From: Plantibacter auratus
GTDB lineage: Bacteria; Actinomycetota; Actinomycetes; Actinomycetales; Microbacteriaceae
DNA length: 64,000 nucleotides
Assembly: GCF_050587365.1 (NCBI RefSeq)
Contig: NZ_JBOBFV010000004.1
Location: 332,840-396,839, forward strand
Direction: 5' to 3'
The notes beneath the pieces are model-generated. The model saw only the letters and a list, made by a program, of their open reading frames with translations. It was not told the DNA's origin and ran no database searches. Numbering within the stretch: the stretch's first letter is position 1; each line of letters begins with the position of its first letter. Positions 41,038 through 49,744 of the stretch are shown here, piece by piece. A program made the position numbers and the translations under genes.

Positions 41038-41946
41038 GTGATCCGCAGACCGCGACCGAGCCAGGCGGCGACCGGCGCCCTCCTCGTCCTGGCCGGACTC
41101 GTCTGCCAGGAGCTCGGCGCGTCGATCGCGGTCACGCTGTTCCCGCAGGTCGGTCCGATCGGCATGGTGACGCTGCGGCTCGTGTTCGCCGCGCTCATCC
41201 TGCTGGCCGTCGCCCGCCCGGCCCTGGGCGGACACCCGAGCAGCGCCTGGGGATCGGCGGTCGGCTTCGGGCTCGTCCTCGCCGCGATGAACGTCTGCTT
41301 CTACCTGGCACTGGACCGCATCCCGCTCGGCCCGGCGGTGACCCTCGAGATCCTCGGCCCGCTCGCGCTCAGCGTCATCGCGGGTCGTCGATGGACGAGC
41401 GCGCTCTGGGCGGGCGTCGCCCTCGTCGGCGTCCTCCTCCTCGGCGGGGTGCTCCTCCACAGCGGACCGACGGCCGCACTCGATCCGATCGGCGTCGTCC
41501 TCGCACTCGCCGCCGGCGCCCTCTGGATCGGTTACATCCTGCTGTCGGCGCGAACGGGGACGGAGTTCCCCGGCCTGAACGGTCTGGCGATCGCCGCCGC
41601 CATCGGCGCCCTCGTGACCATCCCGCTCGCCGCGACGACCGCCGGCACCGCGCTGTTCGATCCCGTCATCCTCCTGCTCGGGCTGGGTGTCGCCGCACTC
41701 TCGTCGGCCGTGCCGTACGCGCTGGAGCTCGTCGCCCTCCGCCGACTCAGCGCCGCGACCTTCTCGATCCTGCTCGCGTCCGCGCCGGCCATCGCCGCGA
41801 TCGCCGGGCTCCTCGTGCTCGGTCAGGAGCTCACGACACCGCAGTGGCTCGGCATCGCCTGCGTGGTCGGTGCCGGAATCGGCGCCGTGCTCTCAGCTCG
41901 GCGCGGTCGCGCACCCGAAGTGCAGCCGAGCATTGCGCCGAGCTGA
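41038..41946 (+). CDS. EamA-family transporter (RhtA-like)
   Basis: A 302-residue membrane protein with ten predicted helices in two EamA repeats. GPIGMVTLRLVFAALILLAV and ALDRIPLGPAVTLEILGPL are strong marks of the RhtA/YdcZ exporter group, which exports amino acids or metabolites. GTG 41038 is supported by the -10 box. Its start region includes a repeat variant. It is divergent from the LysR regulator and converges on the SIMPL gene with an 8-bp gap. Confidence 0.9.
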   Translation: MIRRPRPSQAATGALLVLAGLVCQELGASIAVTLFPQVGPIGMVTLRLVFAALILLAVARPALGGHPSSAWGSAVGFGLVLAAMNVCFYLALDRIPLGPAVTLEILGPLALSVIAGRRWTSALWAGVALVGVLLLGGVLLHSGPTAALDPIGVVLALAAGALWIGYILLSARTGTEFPGLNGLAIAAAIGALVTIPLAATTAGTALFDPVILLLGLGVAALSSAVPYALELVALRRLSAATFSILLASAPAIAAIAGLLVLGQELTTPQWLGIACVVGAGIGAVLSARRGRAPEVQPSIAPS

Positions 41947-41954
41947 TCGTCAGG

Positions 41955-42620
41955 TCAGGACGCGGCGAAGCGGGCGTGCACCCGGGAGGACACGGTGATG
42001 TCCTCCGGCTTCAGGTCGAGGCCGGTGTCGCCGGCGGGTGCGGCGGCCCCGCGCATCATCGGCGCCGTGGTCTGGGTCCCCGAGGTGCGGGTCTCGTCAC
42101 CCAGCATGCCGGGATCGGCCAGCGCAACAGGCCGCACGGTGCCCAGCCCGAGGCTCCGCGCGTAGGCGGTCGCGCGGTCAACGGCGTCGCGGACGGCGTT
42201 GTGCTGGGCCTCGGCCGTGATGCGGTGCTTCGTCACCTCGGTGAGCGCCCAGGTGACACCCGTCACCGTGACGCCGTCCTGGGTCGCGATCTCCTCGGCC
42301 CAGCGGGCCAGCGCCTGCAGGTCGGCGAACTTCACCTCGAGCGCGACCGACGCATGGTGCACGAGCGGCAACTGCTTCCCGTCCTTGTTCCACGGCCGCT
42401 CACTCCACACCCGCAAGCGATCGGCCGACCACCAGGTCACGGCCGACTGCGCGCGGAGCTGCTCCGCCGCCTGACTGAGCGCACGGTGCAGCGCGGTGGT
42501 GTGGGAGACGACGGGCTCACGTTCCGGCCCCTGGAACCCCGCCGAGATGAGGACGGTCCCACGCTCAGCCGGGTGGTGGTAGTCGAAGCGGCCCTCGACG
42601 GTGATGATCGTTTCACTCAT
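41955..42620 (-). CDS. SIMPL (DUF541) domain protein
   Basis: A 221-residue protein of the SIMPL family. TIITVEGRFDYHHPAERGTVLIS begins the domain; the middle repeat VTVTGVTWALTEVTKHRITAEAQHNAVRDAVDRATAYARSLG has the typical pattern with a long helix. There is no signal peptide, whereas many family members are exported. The function is unknown; related proteins have been linked to oxidative stress or signalling. ATG 42620 is chosen over 42629 because MSETIITVEG fits the fold. Confidence 0.85.
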   Translation of the reverse strand: MSETIITVEGRFDYHHPAERGTVLISAGFQGPEREPVVSHTTALHRALSQAAEQLRAQSAVTWWSADRLRVWSERPWNKDGKQLPLVHHASVALEVKFADLQALARWAEEIATQDGVTVTGVTWALTEVTKHRITAEAQHNAVRDAVDRATAYARSLGLGTVRPVALADPGMLGDETRTSGTQTTAPMMRGAAAPAGDTGLDLKPEDITVSSRVHARFAAS

Positions 42621-42648
42621 ACCCGGCACTCTATCCCGCGACGGCGGC

Positions 42649-42654
42649 TACGCT
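42649..42654 (+). promoter_or_regulatory. -10 box TACGCT of the 42662 gene, near-leaderless
   Basis: TACGCT ends 7 nt before ATG 42662. Confidence 0.45.
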
Positions 42655-42661
42655 CTGGACC

Positions 42662-43234
42662 ATGACGGACGGCGGAACCTGGGCGGATCGACGACATGGA
42701 CGACGGGGGAATGAGTACGGTCCAGCCAGTCGGGGACTCCCGCCGGGCGATGTGGAGACCGTCGCGAAGTACCTCAAGGAGCGCGTCTACGCGACCTTCA
42801 CCGGCCTCGCGATCGTCCTCGTGCTGGCGGCGAACGTGGAGCACCACGACGCGCCGGATGCGCTCTTCTCGCTCGTCATCGGCGTGGTCGGCATCACCCT
42901 CGCCGGCCTGGTCGCCGAGATGATCGCGCACCTCGCCGCCCACGGTGCGTTCCCCGACGAGCGCGGGTGGCACTCCATGCTCCGGATCGCGTGGGGCTCG
43001 CTCCTCACCGTCGCGACCCCCACCGTCCTGCTCGTGCTCGCCGTGTTCGACGTCATGGAACTCGAGACCTCCCTCCGCGTGTCCGCGATCGTCTACCTCG
43101 TCACTCTCGGGCTCAGCGGGTGGGTCGCCGTCCGGCGCGCCCGGCTGTCCGTCTGGCAACAGCTCATCGCGCTCGCGGCCCTCGTGCTCCTGGGTGTCCT
43201 CGTCATCGGCGTGCAGGTCCTGGCCCACGGCTGA
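42662..43234 (+). CDS. Four-helix membrane protein of unknown function
   Basis: A 190-residue protein with an Arg/Gly-rich N-terminus (to about residue 38) and four predicted helices at about 44-60, 68-93, 110-130 and 140-187 (the last may be two). VEHHDAPDALFSLVIGVVGITLAGLVAEMIAHL has conserved-looking acidic and His residues in a membrane setting. I do not recognise the family. The start is supported by a -10 box. The plus-strand monooxygenase-like gene follows after 63 bp. Confidence 0.7.
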   Translation: MTDGGTWADRRHGRRGNEYGPASRGLPPGDVETVAKYLKERVYATFTGLAIVLVLAANVEHHDAPDALFSLVIGVVGITLAGLVAEMIAHLAAHGAFPDERGWHSMLRIAWGSLLTVATPTVLLVLAVFDVMELETSLRVSAIVYLVTLGLSGWVAVRRARLSVWQQLIALAALVLLGVLVIGVQVLAHG

Positions 43235-43297
43235 ATCGCGGACGCGAGCCCGGACCCCGTCGGAAATGCCGGAGCGGTCGACGACGTTGCAGAGCAC

Positions 43298-44461
43298 GTG
43301 AGCACTCCGGAGACCGTCGACGTCGTCGTGATCGGCGCGGGTCAAGCCGGACTGTCGGCCGCGTACCACCTGCATCGCCGCGGATTCGTCCCGCTGGGCA
43401 CCACCGAGGCCGCGACCGCAGCACGCACCTTCGTCGTCCTCGACGCGAACGACGCCCCGGGCGGCGCCTGGCAGCACCGATGGCGTTCGCTCACCATGTC
43501 GACCGTCAACGGGATCTACGACCTGCCCGGCATGCCGAAGCCCGAGCTCGATCCCGCCTCGCCGAGTGTCGACGTCATTCCGCCGTACTTCGCGGCGTTC
43601 GAAGAGCGTTTCGCCCTCGCAGTCCGCCGCCCGGTGCAGGTCCGCGCCGTCCGCCGCGAGGGCGACGACCCGCACGGTCGACTCCTCGTCGAGACCGCGG
43701 CGAGCGCCGACTCCTCGGGCGCTGACTCTTCTGGCACCGACTCCCCCGCCGCCGTGTTCCGGGCGCGGGCGGTCGTGAACGCGACGGGCACCTGGACGAA
43801 ACCGTTCTGGCCCGCGTACCCGGGACGGGAACACTTCGCCGGACGCCAGCTGCACGTGGCCGACTACGTCTCCGCTGACGAGTTCCGCGGCCAACGCGTC
43901 GTCGTCGTCGGTGCCGGCATCTCGGCCATCCAGCTGCTCGAGGAGATCTCGCGGGTGGCGGAGACGGTGTGGATGACACGACGCGAACCGGAGTGGGTGG
44001 AGGACGACTTCGACACCGCCGCCCGGGTGGAGGCGATCAAGGGTGTCGAGGAACGCGTGCGCCAAGGCCTCCCACCGGGCAGCGTGATCTCCGTGACGGG
44101 GATGCACTGGACGCCGTGGGCGCGAGCGGCCGAGGCGCGCGGCGTCCTGGTGCGTCAGCCGATGTTCCGCCGCATCGAGGAGCACGGGGTCGTCCTCGCC
44201 GACGGCTCGTTCCTCCCGGTCGACGCCATCCTCTGGGCCACCGGGTTCCGAGCGGCGCTCGACCACCTCGCACCGCTCGGCATCCGACTGCCCGGGGGCG
44301 GTATCCGGATCGACGGCACCAGGGCGGCCGACGAGCCGCGGGTGCACCTCATCGGGTACGGCCCCTCAGCGTCGACGGTCGGCGCGAACCGGGCCGGGCG
44401 GGCGGCGGTCCTGGCGATCCTCGCCGACCTCGACGCCGCCGTCCCGGTCCCACACCGCTGA
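43298..44461 (+). CDS. Flavin-dependent monooxygenase-like oxidoreductase
   Basis: A 387-residue FAD/NAD(P)-binding protein. VVVIGAGQAGLSAAYHL at residues 6-22 binds FAD and VVVVGAGISAIQLLEEI at about 204-220 binds NADPH. The EHFAGRQLHVADY segment resembles the FMO identifying motif (FxGxxxHxxxY/W). NATGTWTKPFWP is typical of the group. The substrate is unknown. An unusual SADSSGADSSGTDSPA linker lies near residue 135. GTG 43298 is the only good start. It converges on the EamA gene with a 5-bp gap. Confidence 0.87.
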   Translation: MSTPETVDVVVIGAGQAGLSAAYHLHRRGFVPLGTTEAATAARTFVVLDANDAPGGAWQHRWRSLTMSTVNGIYDLPGMPKPELDPASPSVDVIPPYFAAFEERFALAVRRPVQVRAVRREGDDPHGRLLVETAASADSSGADSSGTDSPAAVFRARAVVNATGTWTKPFWPAYPGREHFAGRQLHVADYVSADEFRGQRVVVVGAGISAIQLLEEISRVAETVWMTRREPEWVEDDFDTAARVEAIKGVEERVRQGLPPGSVISVTGMHWTPWARAAEARGVLVRQPMFRRIEEHGVVLADGSFLPVDAILWATGFRAALDHLAPLGIRLPGGGIRIDGTRAADEPRVHLIGYGPSASTVGANRAGRAAVLAILADLDAAVPVPHR

Positions 44462-44466
44462 CCCCG

Positions 44467-45402
44467 TCACTGCACCGCGACGGGGATCGGCACGGCGGGA
44501 GCCCGCTCGGAGCGCACGAAGCCGATCCCGAGCAGGATGCACACCCCGCCGAGGAGCTGCGCGAGCGACAGCTGCTCCCCCAGGAGGATCCAGGCGAACC
44601 CGGTCGCCGCGACCACCTCGAGGAGGCCCGCGAAGGAGGCCAGTCGGGAGCCGAGCATCTGACTCGCGGTGATGCTCGCCGCATAGGCGACGGCCGTCGA
44701 CACCACCCCGACGAACAGGAGCGGCACCCACCACACGACGTCGGTGCCGAGCACCGTGACGTCGGCGTCGGAGGTCGTGAACGGCACGCCGACGAGCCCC
44801 GCGAGCCACAGACTGAGCGCCCCGATGAGCAGACCGATGGCGGCGAACGCCACCGGGGGCAGCCCCTTCGCCGGCCGCGCCGAGATGACGTAGTACGCGG
44901 CGCAGCCCACCATCGCGAGGATGGCGAACACCAGGCCGACCGGGTCGAGCGTCGAGCCACCGCTCGGAGCGACGACGAGCACGAGCCCGACGAGCGACAC
45001 GACGGAGCCGACGAGCACGACCGTCGCGGGACGACGTCGGGTCAGCACCCATGCGACGGCGACGAGCAGCAGCGGTGCCATGTACTCGACGAGGATCGCG
45101 GTCCCGACGGCGATGGTCTGCAGCGCCGCGAAGTAGACGAGCTGCGTCGCCGCCACCCCGATGAGGCCCATGCCGAGCAGTCGCCAGCGTCCACGCCAGA
45201 CCGCGTCCCAGCGACCGCGGAGCGCGATGAGGGCGAACGGGGCGAGTACCAGGCCGCCGATCAGGGCACGGACGGTGACCGCGGCAGCGGGGCTCCACCC
45301 CGATGCGAGCACCGGTTTGATGAACGCTCCGGAGGTGCCGAACGCGACCGCGGCGAGTACCGCGACGAGCAGACCGACCGTGGTCGAGGACGTGTGCTTC
45401 AT
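44467..45402 (-). CDS. EamA-family transporter
   Basis: A 311-residue permease with ten predicted helices. AFGTSGAFIKPVLASGWSPAAAVTVRALIGGLV opens the first EamA repeat; ALQTIAVGTAILVEYMAPLLL is the conserved segment, and PFTTSDADVTVL precedes the second repeat. The substrate is unknown. ATG 45402 is at the natural start of the first helix. It is divergent from the CGNR zinc-finger regulator, and this pairing suggests that the regulator controls it. Confidence 0.9.
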   Translation of the reverse strand: MKHTSSTTVGLLVAVLAAVAFGTSGAFIKPVLASGWSPAAAVTVRALIGGLVLAPFALIALRGRWDAVWRGRWRLLGMGLIGVAATQLVYFAALQTIAVGTAILVEYMAPLLLVAVAWVLTRRRPATVVLVGSVVSLVGLVLVVAPSGGSTLDPVGLVFAILAMVGCAAYYVISARPAKGLPPVAFAAIGLLIGALSLWLAGLVGVPFTTSDADVTVLGTDVVWWVPLLFVGVVSTAVAYAASITASQMLGSRLASFAGLLEVVAATGFAWILLGEQLSLAQLLGGVCILLGIGFVRSERAPAVPIPVAVQ

Positions 45403-45492
45403 GGGTGTCTCCAGCTGCCGCGAGTGGGGCCGGCAGAAGAGGTGGACGCCCGGCTGAGATGAAGCTACCCTCGGAGAGAGTAAGGAGTCAAC

Positions 45493-46056
45493 TTGCATTT
45501 TGCCCCTGACACCGAGGATGCGCTGCTCTTCGCCGCGCTGCTCGTGAACACCCGCGCATCGGCGTCCCGGAGCGGACTCGACGAGCTCGCGACACCGCCA
45601 CAACTCGTCGAGCTCCTGCGGGTCAGTCGGTACTCGGGTCGGGTCGACGGCGATGAGCCCGAGCGGGCCGCGGTGGCCAGGCTCCGGGAACGGATCCACG
45701 CACTCTGGGCCTCCGACGCGGACGCCCCGGACACCCGCGACCGCTCCGTCACCGAGATCAACGCGATGCTCCGGGAGTCCGCCGCGCTCCCCCAGCTGCG
45801 CCGCCACGACGGCTTCGACTGGCACCTCCACGCCACCGAGTTCGACGCACCGCTCGTCGACCGCGTCCAGACCGAGATCGCCATGGCACTCGTCGACGTC
45901 GTCCGGTCCGACGCCTGGGACCGCCTGCGGCTCTGCGGCGCCGACGATTGCGACGGCTTGCTCGTCGATCTGTCCCGCAACGGTTCGAAACGCTATTGCT
46001 CCGTCCGCTGCAGCAACCGGGTCAACACGATCGCGTTCCGCGCACGGGCGCAGTAG
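45493..46056 (+). CDS. CGNR zinc-finger transcription regulator (ABATE domain)
   Basis: A 187-residue protein. The N-terminal part (about 1-130) is the helical stress-sensing ABATE-type domain, with LLVNTRASASRSGLDELATPPQL. The C-terminal CGNR finger has CGADDC, then KRYCSVRCSNRVNT, four cysteines that bind zinc. The start is TTG 45493: AAGGAG at 45482-45487 lies 5 nt upstream, and no ATG or GTG fits. The protein probably regulates the divergent EamA transporter. Confidence 0.88.
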   Translation: MHFAPDTEDALLFAALLVNTRASASRSGLDELATPPQLVELLRVSRYSGRVDGDEPERAAVARLRERIHALWASDADAPDTRDRSVTEINAMLRESAALPQLRRHDGFDWHLHATEFDAPLVDRVQTEIAMALVDVVRSDAWDRLRLCGADDCDGLLVDLSRNGSKRYCSVRCSNRVNTIAFRARAQ

Positions 46057-46082
46057 CGGCCGTCAGCAGGCACACACGACGC

Positions 46083-46634
46083 TCACGACCGCGCGCTCGT
46101 CACATCCCAGAGATGGTGCACCGGGTCGTGGATGAAGTAGCGGCCGAGGGTCTCGGTCGTGAAGCGCGCGCCGTCGCTCCGTCGACCCGTCCGCGTGAGC
46201 GCCTCGTCCGGTACCCGCTCGAACGCTGCGGCAAGCACCGTCGCGGCCTCGACCAGCTCCGCCGACACCCGGTTCGGGTCCTGCTCGCCGTAGCGCTCCT
46301 CGAGAGCCGTCGCGTCCTGGTCCCAGTTCTCGAACGCGGGATCGTCTTCGTCGAGGACGACCCGCAGCCGGACGTCGAAGATGCGGAACACGTCCCGCAC
46401 GTGGGCCGCGTACTCGAGCGGCGACCAGGTCTGCGGGTCGGGCCGCTCCCGGACGTCGGCGCGCTCCAGCACGGTCGGCCACGCGGCGGCGTTCTCCAGG
46501 ATCAACCCGGGGAGGTCCCGGAACCCGAACCGCGACGTGTCCATCCCGCACTCGGGACAGGCGCGCTCGAGGACCCAGGTCCAGTTCTTCGTGTCCGGGA
46601 CGATGGTGTCGTCCTCGGGGGTGTTCGTCGTCAT
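46083..46634 (-). CDS. DinB-family protein
   Basis: A 183-residue four-helix protein of the DinB/YfiT fold, a metal-dependent family that includes thiol S-transferases. PLEYAAHVRDVF (first His) and RYFIHDPVHHLWDV (last His pair) give the metal triad. An N-terminal CPECGMD segment has two cysteines near residues 26-29 that precede the fold. The substrate is unknown; mycothiol is a reasonable thought in actinobacteria. ATG 46634 is well placed. Confidence 0.87.
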   Translation of the reverse strand: MTTNTPEDDTIVPDTKNWTWVLERACPECGMDTSRFGFRDLPGLILENAAAWPTVLERADVRERPDPQTWSPLEYAAHVRDVFRIFDVRLRVVLDEDDPAFENWDQDATALEERYGEQDPNRVSAELVEAATVLAAAFERVPDEALTRTGRRSDGARFTTETLGRYFIHDPVHHLWDVTSARS

Positions 46635-46741
46635 GGGTTCACTCTAGGAAGCGACACGGCCCAGCGACCCTCGCGAAAGTGTCATCGTGCCGCGATCCGC
46701 CGCCACGCTCACCCGCTGACGGCACCGTGCCGATGCCTCCG

Positions 46742-48040
46742 CTACCCGGCGGGGGCGACCGGCGGGGCGCAGACCATCGCCGAGGCGGCGAGCTGCTCCG
46801 CCATCTGCTGCCCGGACCACGGGAGTGCGATTTCGGGGGCCTTCTGGCCGCTCGCCGGTGCCGCCTTCGCACCGATCGAGGCGAGCTGCATCGCGAGCGT
46901 CTGCGCGAAGCCCGCACCGAGCGTCGAGTTGTTGAGCATGACGACGACCGTCAGTCCGGAGGTCGGGTCGGAGAAGGCCGCCGAGAGCGAGCCGGGGATC
47001 GCGCCAGCCTGCCCCCGGAGGGGACCGACCTGCAACCCGCCCACACCGAAGCTCTTCCAGGTCGGCTCAGCCTCGCCCAGCGAGACGGGGTCCTTCCACT
47101 GCTTCTTGAAGGTGCTGTCGTTCAGCAGCGAGCCGGACGCGAATGATTGGGTGAACTTCCGCAGATCGTCGACCGAGGAGACGACGCCACCGGCGGTCCA
47201 CACCATCGAGGGCGACAGCTCGGTCTCGTCGGTCGGCGCGTCGCACTGGTAGGTGCCATCCGCGATGCGCGGCGTCAGGTACCCCTTGGGGTGCGCGCCC
47301 GGAAGTGCGACGGTGGAGGCGTCGGGGAAGCTGGACTTCGACATGCCGAGCGGTGAGAAGACGTAGTGGTCGTACAGGGACTGCCAGGACTGACCGGTCA
47401 GCTCCTCGAGCGCCATGCCGAGCAGGATGTACCCGGTGTCGCTCGAACCGAAGAGTGCCCCCGGAGCCGTCCGGGTCCCGCTCGCGAGGCCGTTCGCGAG
47501 GATCTCGGCCATCGACCAGTTGCGGGTCGGGTTGGTGGTGAACTGGGTGTTGAGCGCGGGCGTGTAGGTACCGAGCCCCGACGTGCCCTGGCACAGCTGC
47601 TGGTAGGTGATGCCCTCGATGCCCTGAACCTGCGGGAGCGTCTTGTGGACCTGGTCGGTGAGCTTGATCTTGCCCTCGTCGACGAGCTCGAGGAGCACGG
47701 TGCAGGTCATCGGGCGCGTGGTGTCGCCGATGCGGTAGACCATGGACGGGTCCATCTTGGTCTTGCCACCCGGCTCGGTCGTGCCGACGCCGGCCGTGAA
47801 GCTCCCGGCCCACGGCGCCCAGACGCCGACGATGGCGCCGGAGGATCCGGACTGGGCGACAGCGGCCTCGACCGCCGCCGTGATGGCGTCGGTCGTGTCG
47901 CTCGCGAGCGTGCCGCTGACCTGGTCGGGGAAGTCGGTGTCGGACACCGAGGGGCCCGAGCAGCCGACGAGCACCGTCGCGAGGGTCGCCGCGGTAAGGA
48001 GTGCGGCGAGACGCCGGCGCCTCGGAGCTGTTGCAGTCAA
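46742..48040 (-). CDS. Serine-beta-lactamase-fold lipoprotein, probable pseudoenzyme
   Basis: A 432-residue protein of the class C beta-lactamase/DD-carboxypeptidase fold. A signal peptide ends in the lipobox LVGC, so it is anchored outside the membrane. At the SxxK site the sequence is GDTTRPMTCTVLLELVDEGK, so Ser and Lys are Asp and Arg. The YxN site reads SSDTGYILLG and the HxG site QAG. All catalytic residues are changed while the fold is kept, which points to binding rather than catalysis. TTG 48040 is the start: GGGGG lies 6 nt upstream and the signal peptide starts there. Confidence 0.83.
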   Translation of the reverse strand: MTATAPRRRRLAALLTAATLATVLVGCSGPSVSDTDFPDQVSGTLASDTTDAITAAVEAAVAQSGSSGAIVGVWAPWAGSFTAGVGTTEPGGKTKMDPSMVYRIGDTTRPMTCTVLLELVDEGKIKLTDQVHKTLPQVQGIEGITYQQLCQGTSGLGTYTPALNTQFTTNPTRNWSMAEILANGLASGTRTAPGALFGSSDTGYILLGMALEELTGQSWQSLYDHYVFSPLGMSKSSFPDASTVALPGAHPKGYLTPRIADGTYQCDAPTDETELSPSMVWTAGGVVSSVDDLRKFTQSFASGSLLNDSTFKKQWKDPVSLGEAEPTWKSFGVGGLQVGPLRGQAGAIPGSLSAAFSDPTSGLTVVVMLNNSTLGAGFAQTLAMQLASIGAKAAPASGQKAPEIALPWSGQQMAEQLAASAMVCAPPVAPAG

Positions 48041-48186
48041 GTCATCCCCCTGATGAGCGGCCTGCGGAGCTGCAGACTGTTCCCGATTGTAACCGGGCGC
48101 GGCTGAGAGCTGCGGTCGCACGCCGCGTGCCGGTCACTCGGGCGGCGGACCTGGTGCGGGGCCCGTCGATGGTGTTCCCTGGAGAG

Positions 48187-48495
48187 GTGACCTCGAACGC
48201 CTTCCCCCAGACCACCGTCGACGCCGTCCTGGCACACATGAACGGCGACCACCCCGACGACAACGTGCTCATCGTGCGCGCCTTCCTGGAACCGGCAGCC
48301 GAAGCCGCCACCATGATCGCGCTGGACGGGACGGGTGGACAGTGGACCTGGACGGTCGACGGCACCGCCGCGGGTGGGCGGGTGCCCTGGCTCGCCGGCA
48401 CCATCACCGAGCGCGGCGAGATCCGACGCGAGGTCGTCGCCCTCTACGACGCGGCGTGCGCCCGTCTGGGCGTGGAGCCACGCCCGCACGACTGA
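48187..48495 (+). CDS. DUF2470 domain protein
   Basis: A 102-residue protein matching DUF2470, the domain found as the C-terminal part of HugZ-like heme-utilisation proteins. VDAVLAHMNGDHPDDNVLIVRAF is the signature, with the conserved His pair of HMNGDH. It may bind heme or help the heme oxygenase encoded 1.2 kb downstream. GTG 48187 fits the usual domain start; ATG 48169 is another option. Confidence 0.82.
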   Translation: MTSNAFPQTTVDAVLAHMNGDHPDDNVLIVRAFLEPAAEAATMIALDGTGGQWTWTVDGTAAGGRVPWLAGTITERGEIRREVVALYDAACARLGVEPRPHD

Positions 48496-48623
48496 GCGAC
48501 GGCCGCCCCTCGGCCGTCGACCGCGGATGACCATCTCAGGTGACCAAACCGTCGACGCCCGCACCTCCGAACTCCTCAACGCCCCGAGACGACTCGCGGC
48601 ACGAAGGATCAGGAGGCATTCCC

Positions 48624-49034
48624 ATGCGTCATTCACCCAACCGGCTCCTCGCCGCCGTCTTCGGCGCGGTCTACGTGGTCGTCGGACTCCTCGGCGGGAT
48701 CGTCGCGGGCGGCCTGCCGTTCCTCACCACCGAGGGTGGTCTCCTGCTCGGGATCTTCGAGGTCAACCCGCTGCACAACATCGCGCACGTCCTCATCGGC
48801 GCGGCACTGCTCATCGCCGGGCTCTCGAACGTCGTCGCGGCCAAGACCGTCAACACGGTGGTCGGCGGGTTCTACCTCCTGCTCGGTGTCGTCGGGTTCT
48901 TCATCGTGGGCTCCGCGCTCAACATCCTCGCGCTCAACACGGCCGACCACTTCCTCCACCTCGCGAGCGCCGTGGTGCTGCTCGGTGCCGGACTGGCTGC
49001 GGACAAGCGAACGCAGCGGGTGGCGACGGCCTGA
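48624..49034 (+). CDS. DUF4383 membrane protein
   Basis: A 136-residue integral membrane protein with four helices, matching DUF4383. NRLLAAVFGAVYVVVGLLGG forms helix 1 and EVNPLHNIAHVLIGAALL contains the conserved NPxHNxxH motif. TADHFLHLASAVVLLGAG contributes the last helix. Function unknown. ATG 48624 has AGGAGG 8 nt upstream, which rules against the frame extension to 48540. It is followed directly by the 49036 gene. Confidence 0.88.
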   Translation: MRHSPNRLLAAVFGAVYVVVGLLGGIVAGGLPFLTTEGGLLLGIFEVNPLHNIAHVLIGAALLIAGLSNVVAAKTVNTVVGGFYLLLGVVGFFIVGSALNILALNTADHFLHLASAVVLLGAGLAADKRTQRVATA

Positions 49035-49035
49035 C

Positions 49036-49650
49036 ATGTCGGTCTCCGTCGAGCGTCAGGACGTCCGAGCGGGAGGCGACACCGCGGTCAGCACCGGTAC
49101 GACGTCGATCTCGAACAGCCTGCTCGCGATGTGCGCGCTCGGCGCCGGTCTCGTGCTGATCGCGACCGGCGCCGGGTCCTCCCCCGTGGGCGCGATCCCG
49201 CTCGTCACCCTGGGCGTCGCCGCACTGCTGTGGTCCGTCGTGGTCCTCGTCCGCGACCGGGTGCCGGGTCTCCGAGCGTCCTTCGCCGGCACGGTGGGCA
49301 CGGTCGTCATCTGGGTGGCGCTGTACGGACTCGCCTCCCTCGGCGTCACGACCGTGCCGCCGTTCCTGCCGACCCTCTCGTCCACGGTCCTGCTGCTCAT
49401 CGTCGCCGGGGTGCTCGCACGGCGACTCCGGCGGGTCACTCTCGCGTCGACGGCGCCGGACGAACTCGAGCTCGACGCCCTGGTGACGCGAGCGAGCCGT
49501 CGGCCACGTCGCGAGCCGAGCACCGGACGGTACGTGCTCACCCTGCTCGCCGGGGCAGCGGTCGTGGCGGCGATCACCACACCGGCACTGGCCCAGACCA
49601 ACGCCGGTGCGTTCGCGGTCCCGCACGGTTCCCTGCACAGCAGCCACTGA
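49036..49650 (+). CDS. Multi-helix membrane protein of unknown function
   Basis: A 204-residue protein with five predicted helices: four between about residues 25 and 130, and one near the C-terminus (VLTLLAGAAVVAAITTPALA), which looks like a signal-like segment followed by QTNAGAFAVPHG. A basic loop RRLRRVTLASTAPDELELDALV lies between. I do not recognise the family. Its ATG is 1 bp after the DUF4383 stop, so both are made from one message. Confidence 0.75.
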   Translation: MSVSVERQDVRAGGDTAVSTGTTSISNSLLAMCALGAGLVLIATGAGSSPVGAIPLVTLGVAALLWSVVVLVRDRVPGLRASFAGTVGTVVIWVALYGLASLGVTTVPPFLPTLSSTVLLLIVAGVLARRLRRVTLASTAPDELELDALVTRASRRPRREPSTGRYVLTLLAGAAVVAAITTPALAQTNAGAFAVPHGSLHSSH

Positions 49651-49704
49651 TTCCCTCCACAGCGACAGATCCACCGTCCCGTTCACCAGCCCGGCCCGTT
49701 ACAC

Positions 49705-49723
49705 TTAGGCAACCCTTACCGAA
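49705..49723. promoter_or_regulatory. DtxR/IdeR iron box of the heme oxygenase gene
   Basis: TTAGGCAACCCTTACCGAA agrees with the consensus TWAGGTWAGSCTWACCTWA at 16 of 19 positions. It ends 21 bp before the start codon, where a repressor would block transcription when iron is plentiful. Confidence 0.85.
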
Positions 49724-49744
49724 CCAGCCGACGCGGAGTCCGAC

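Noticed and set aside
40065..42665. 866-codon open frame across LysR, EamA and SIMPL genes
   Set aside because: Overlaps three well-supported genes on both strands and has no recognisable domain; composition artefact.
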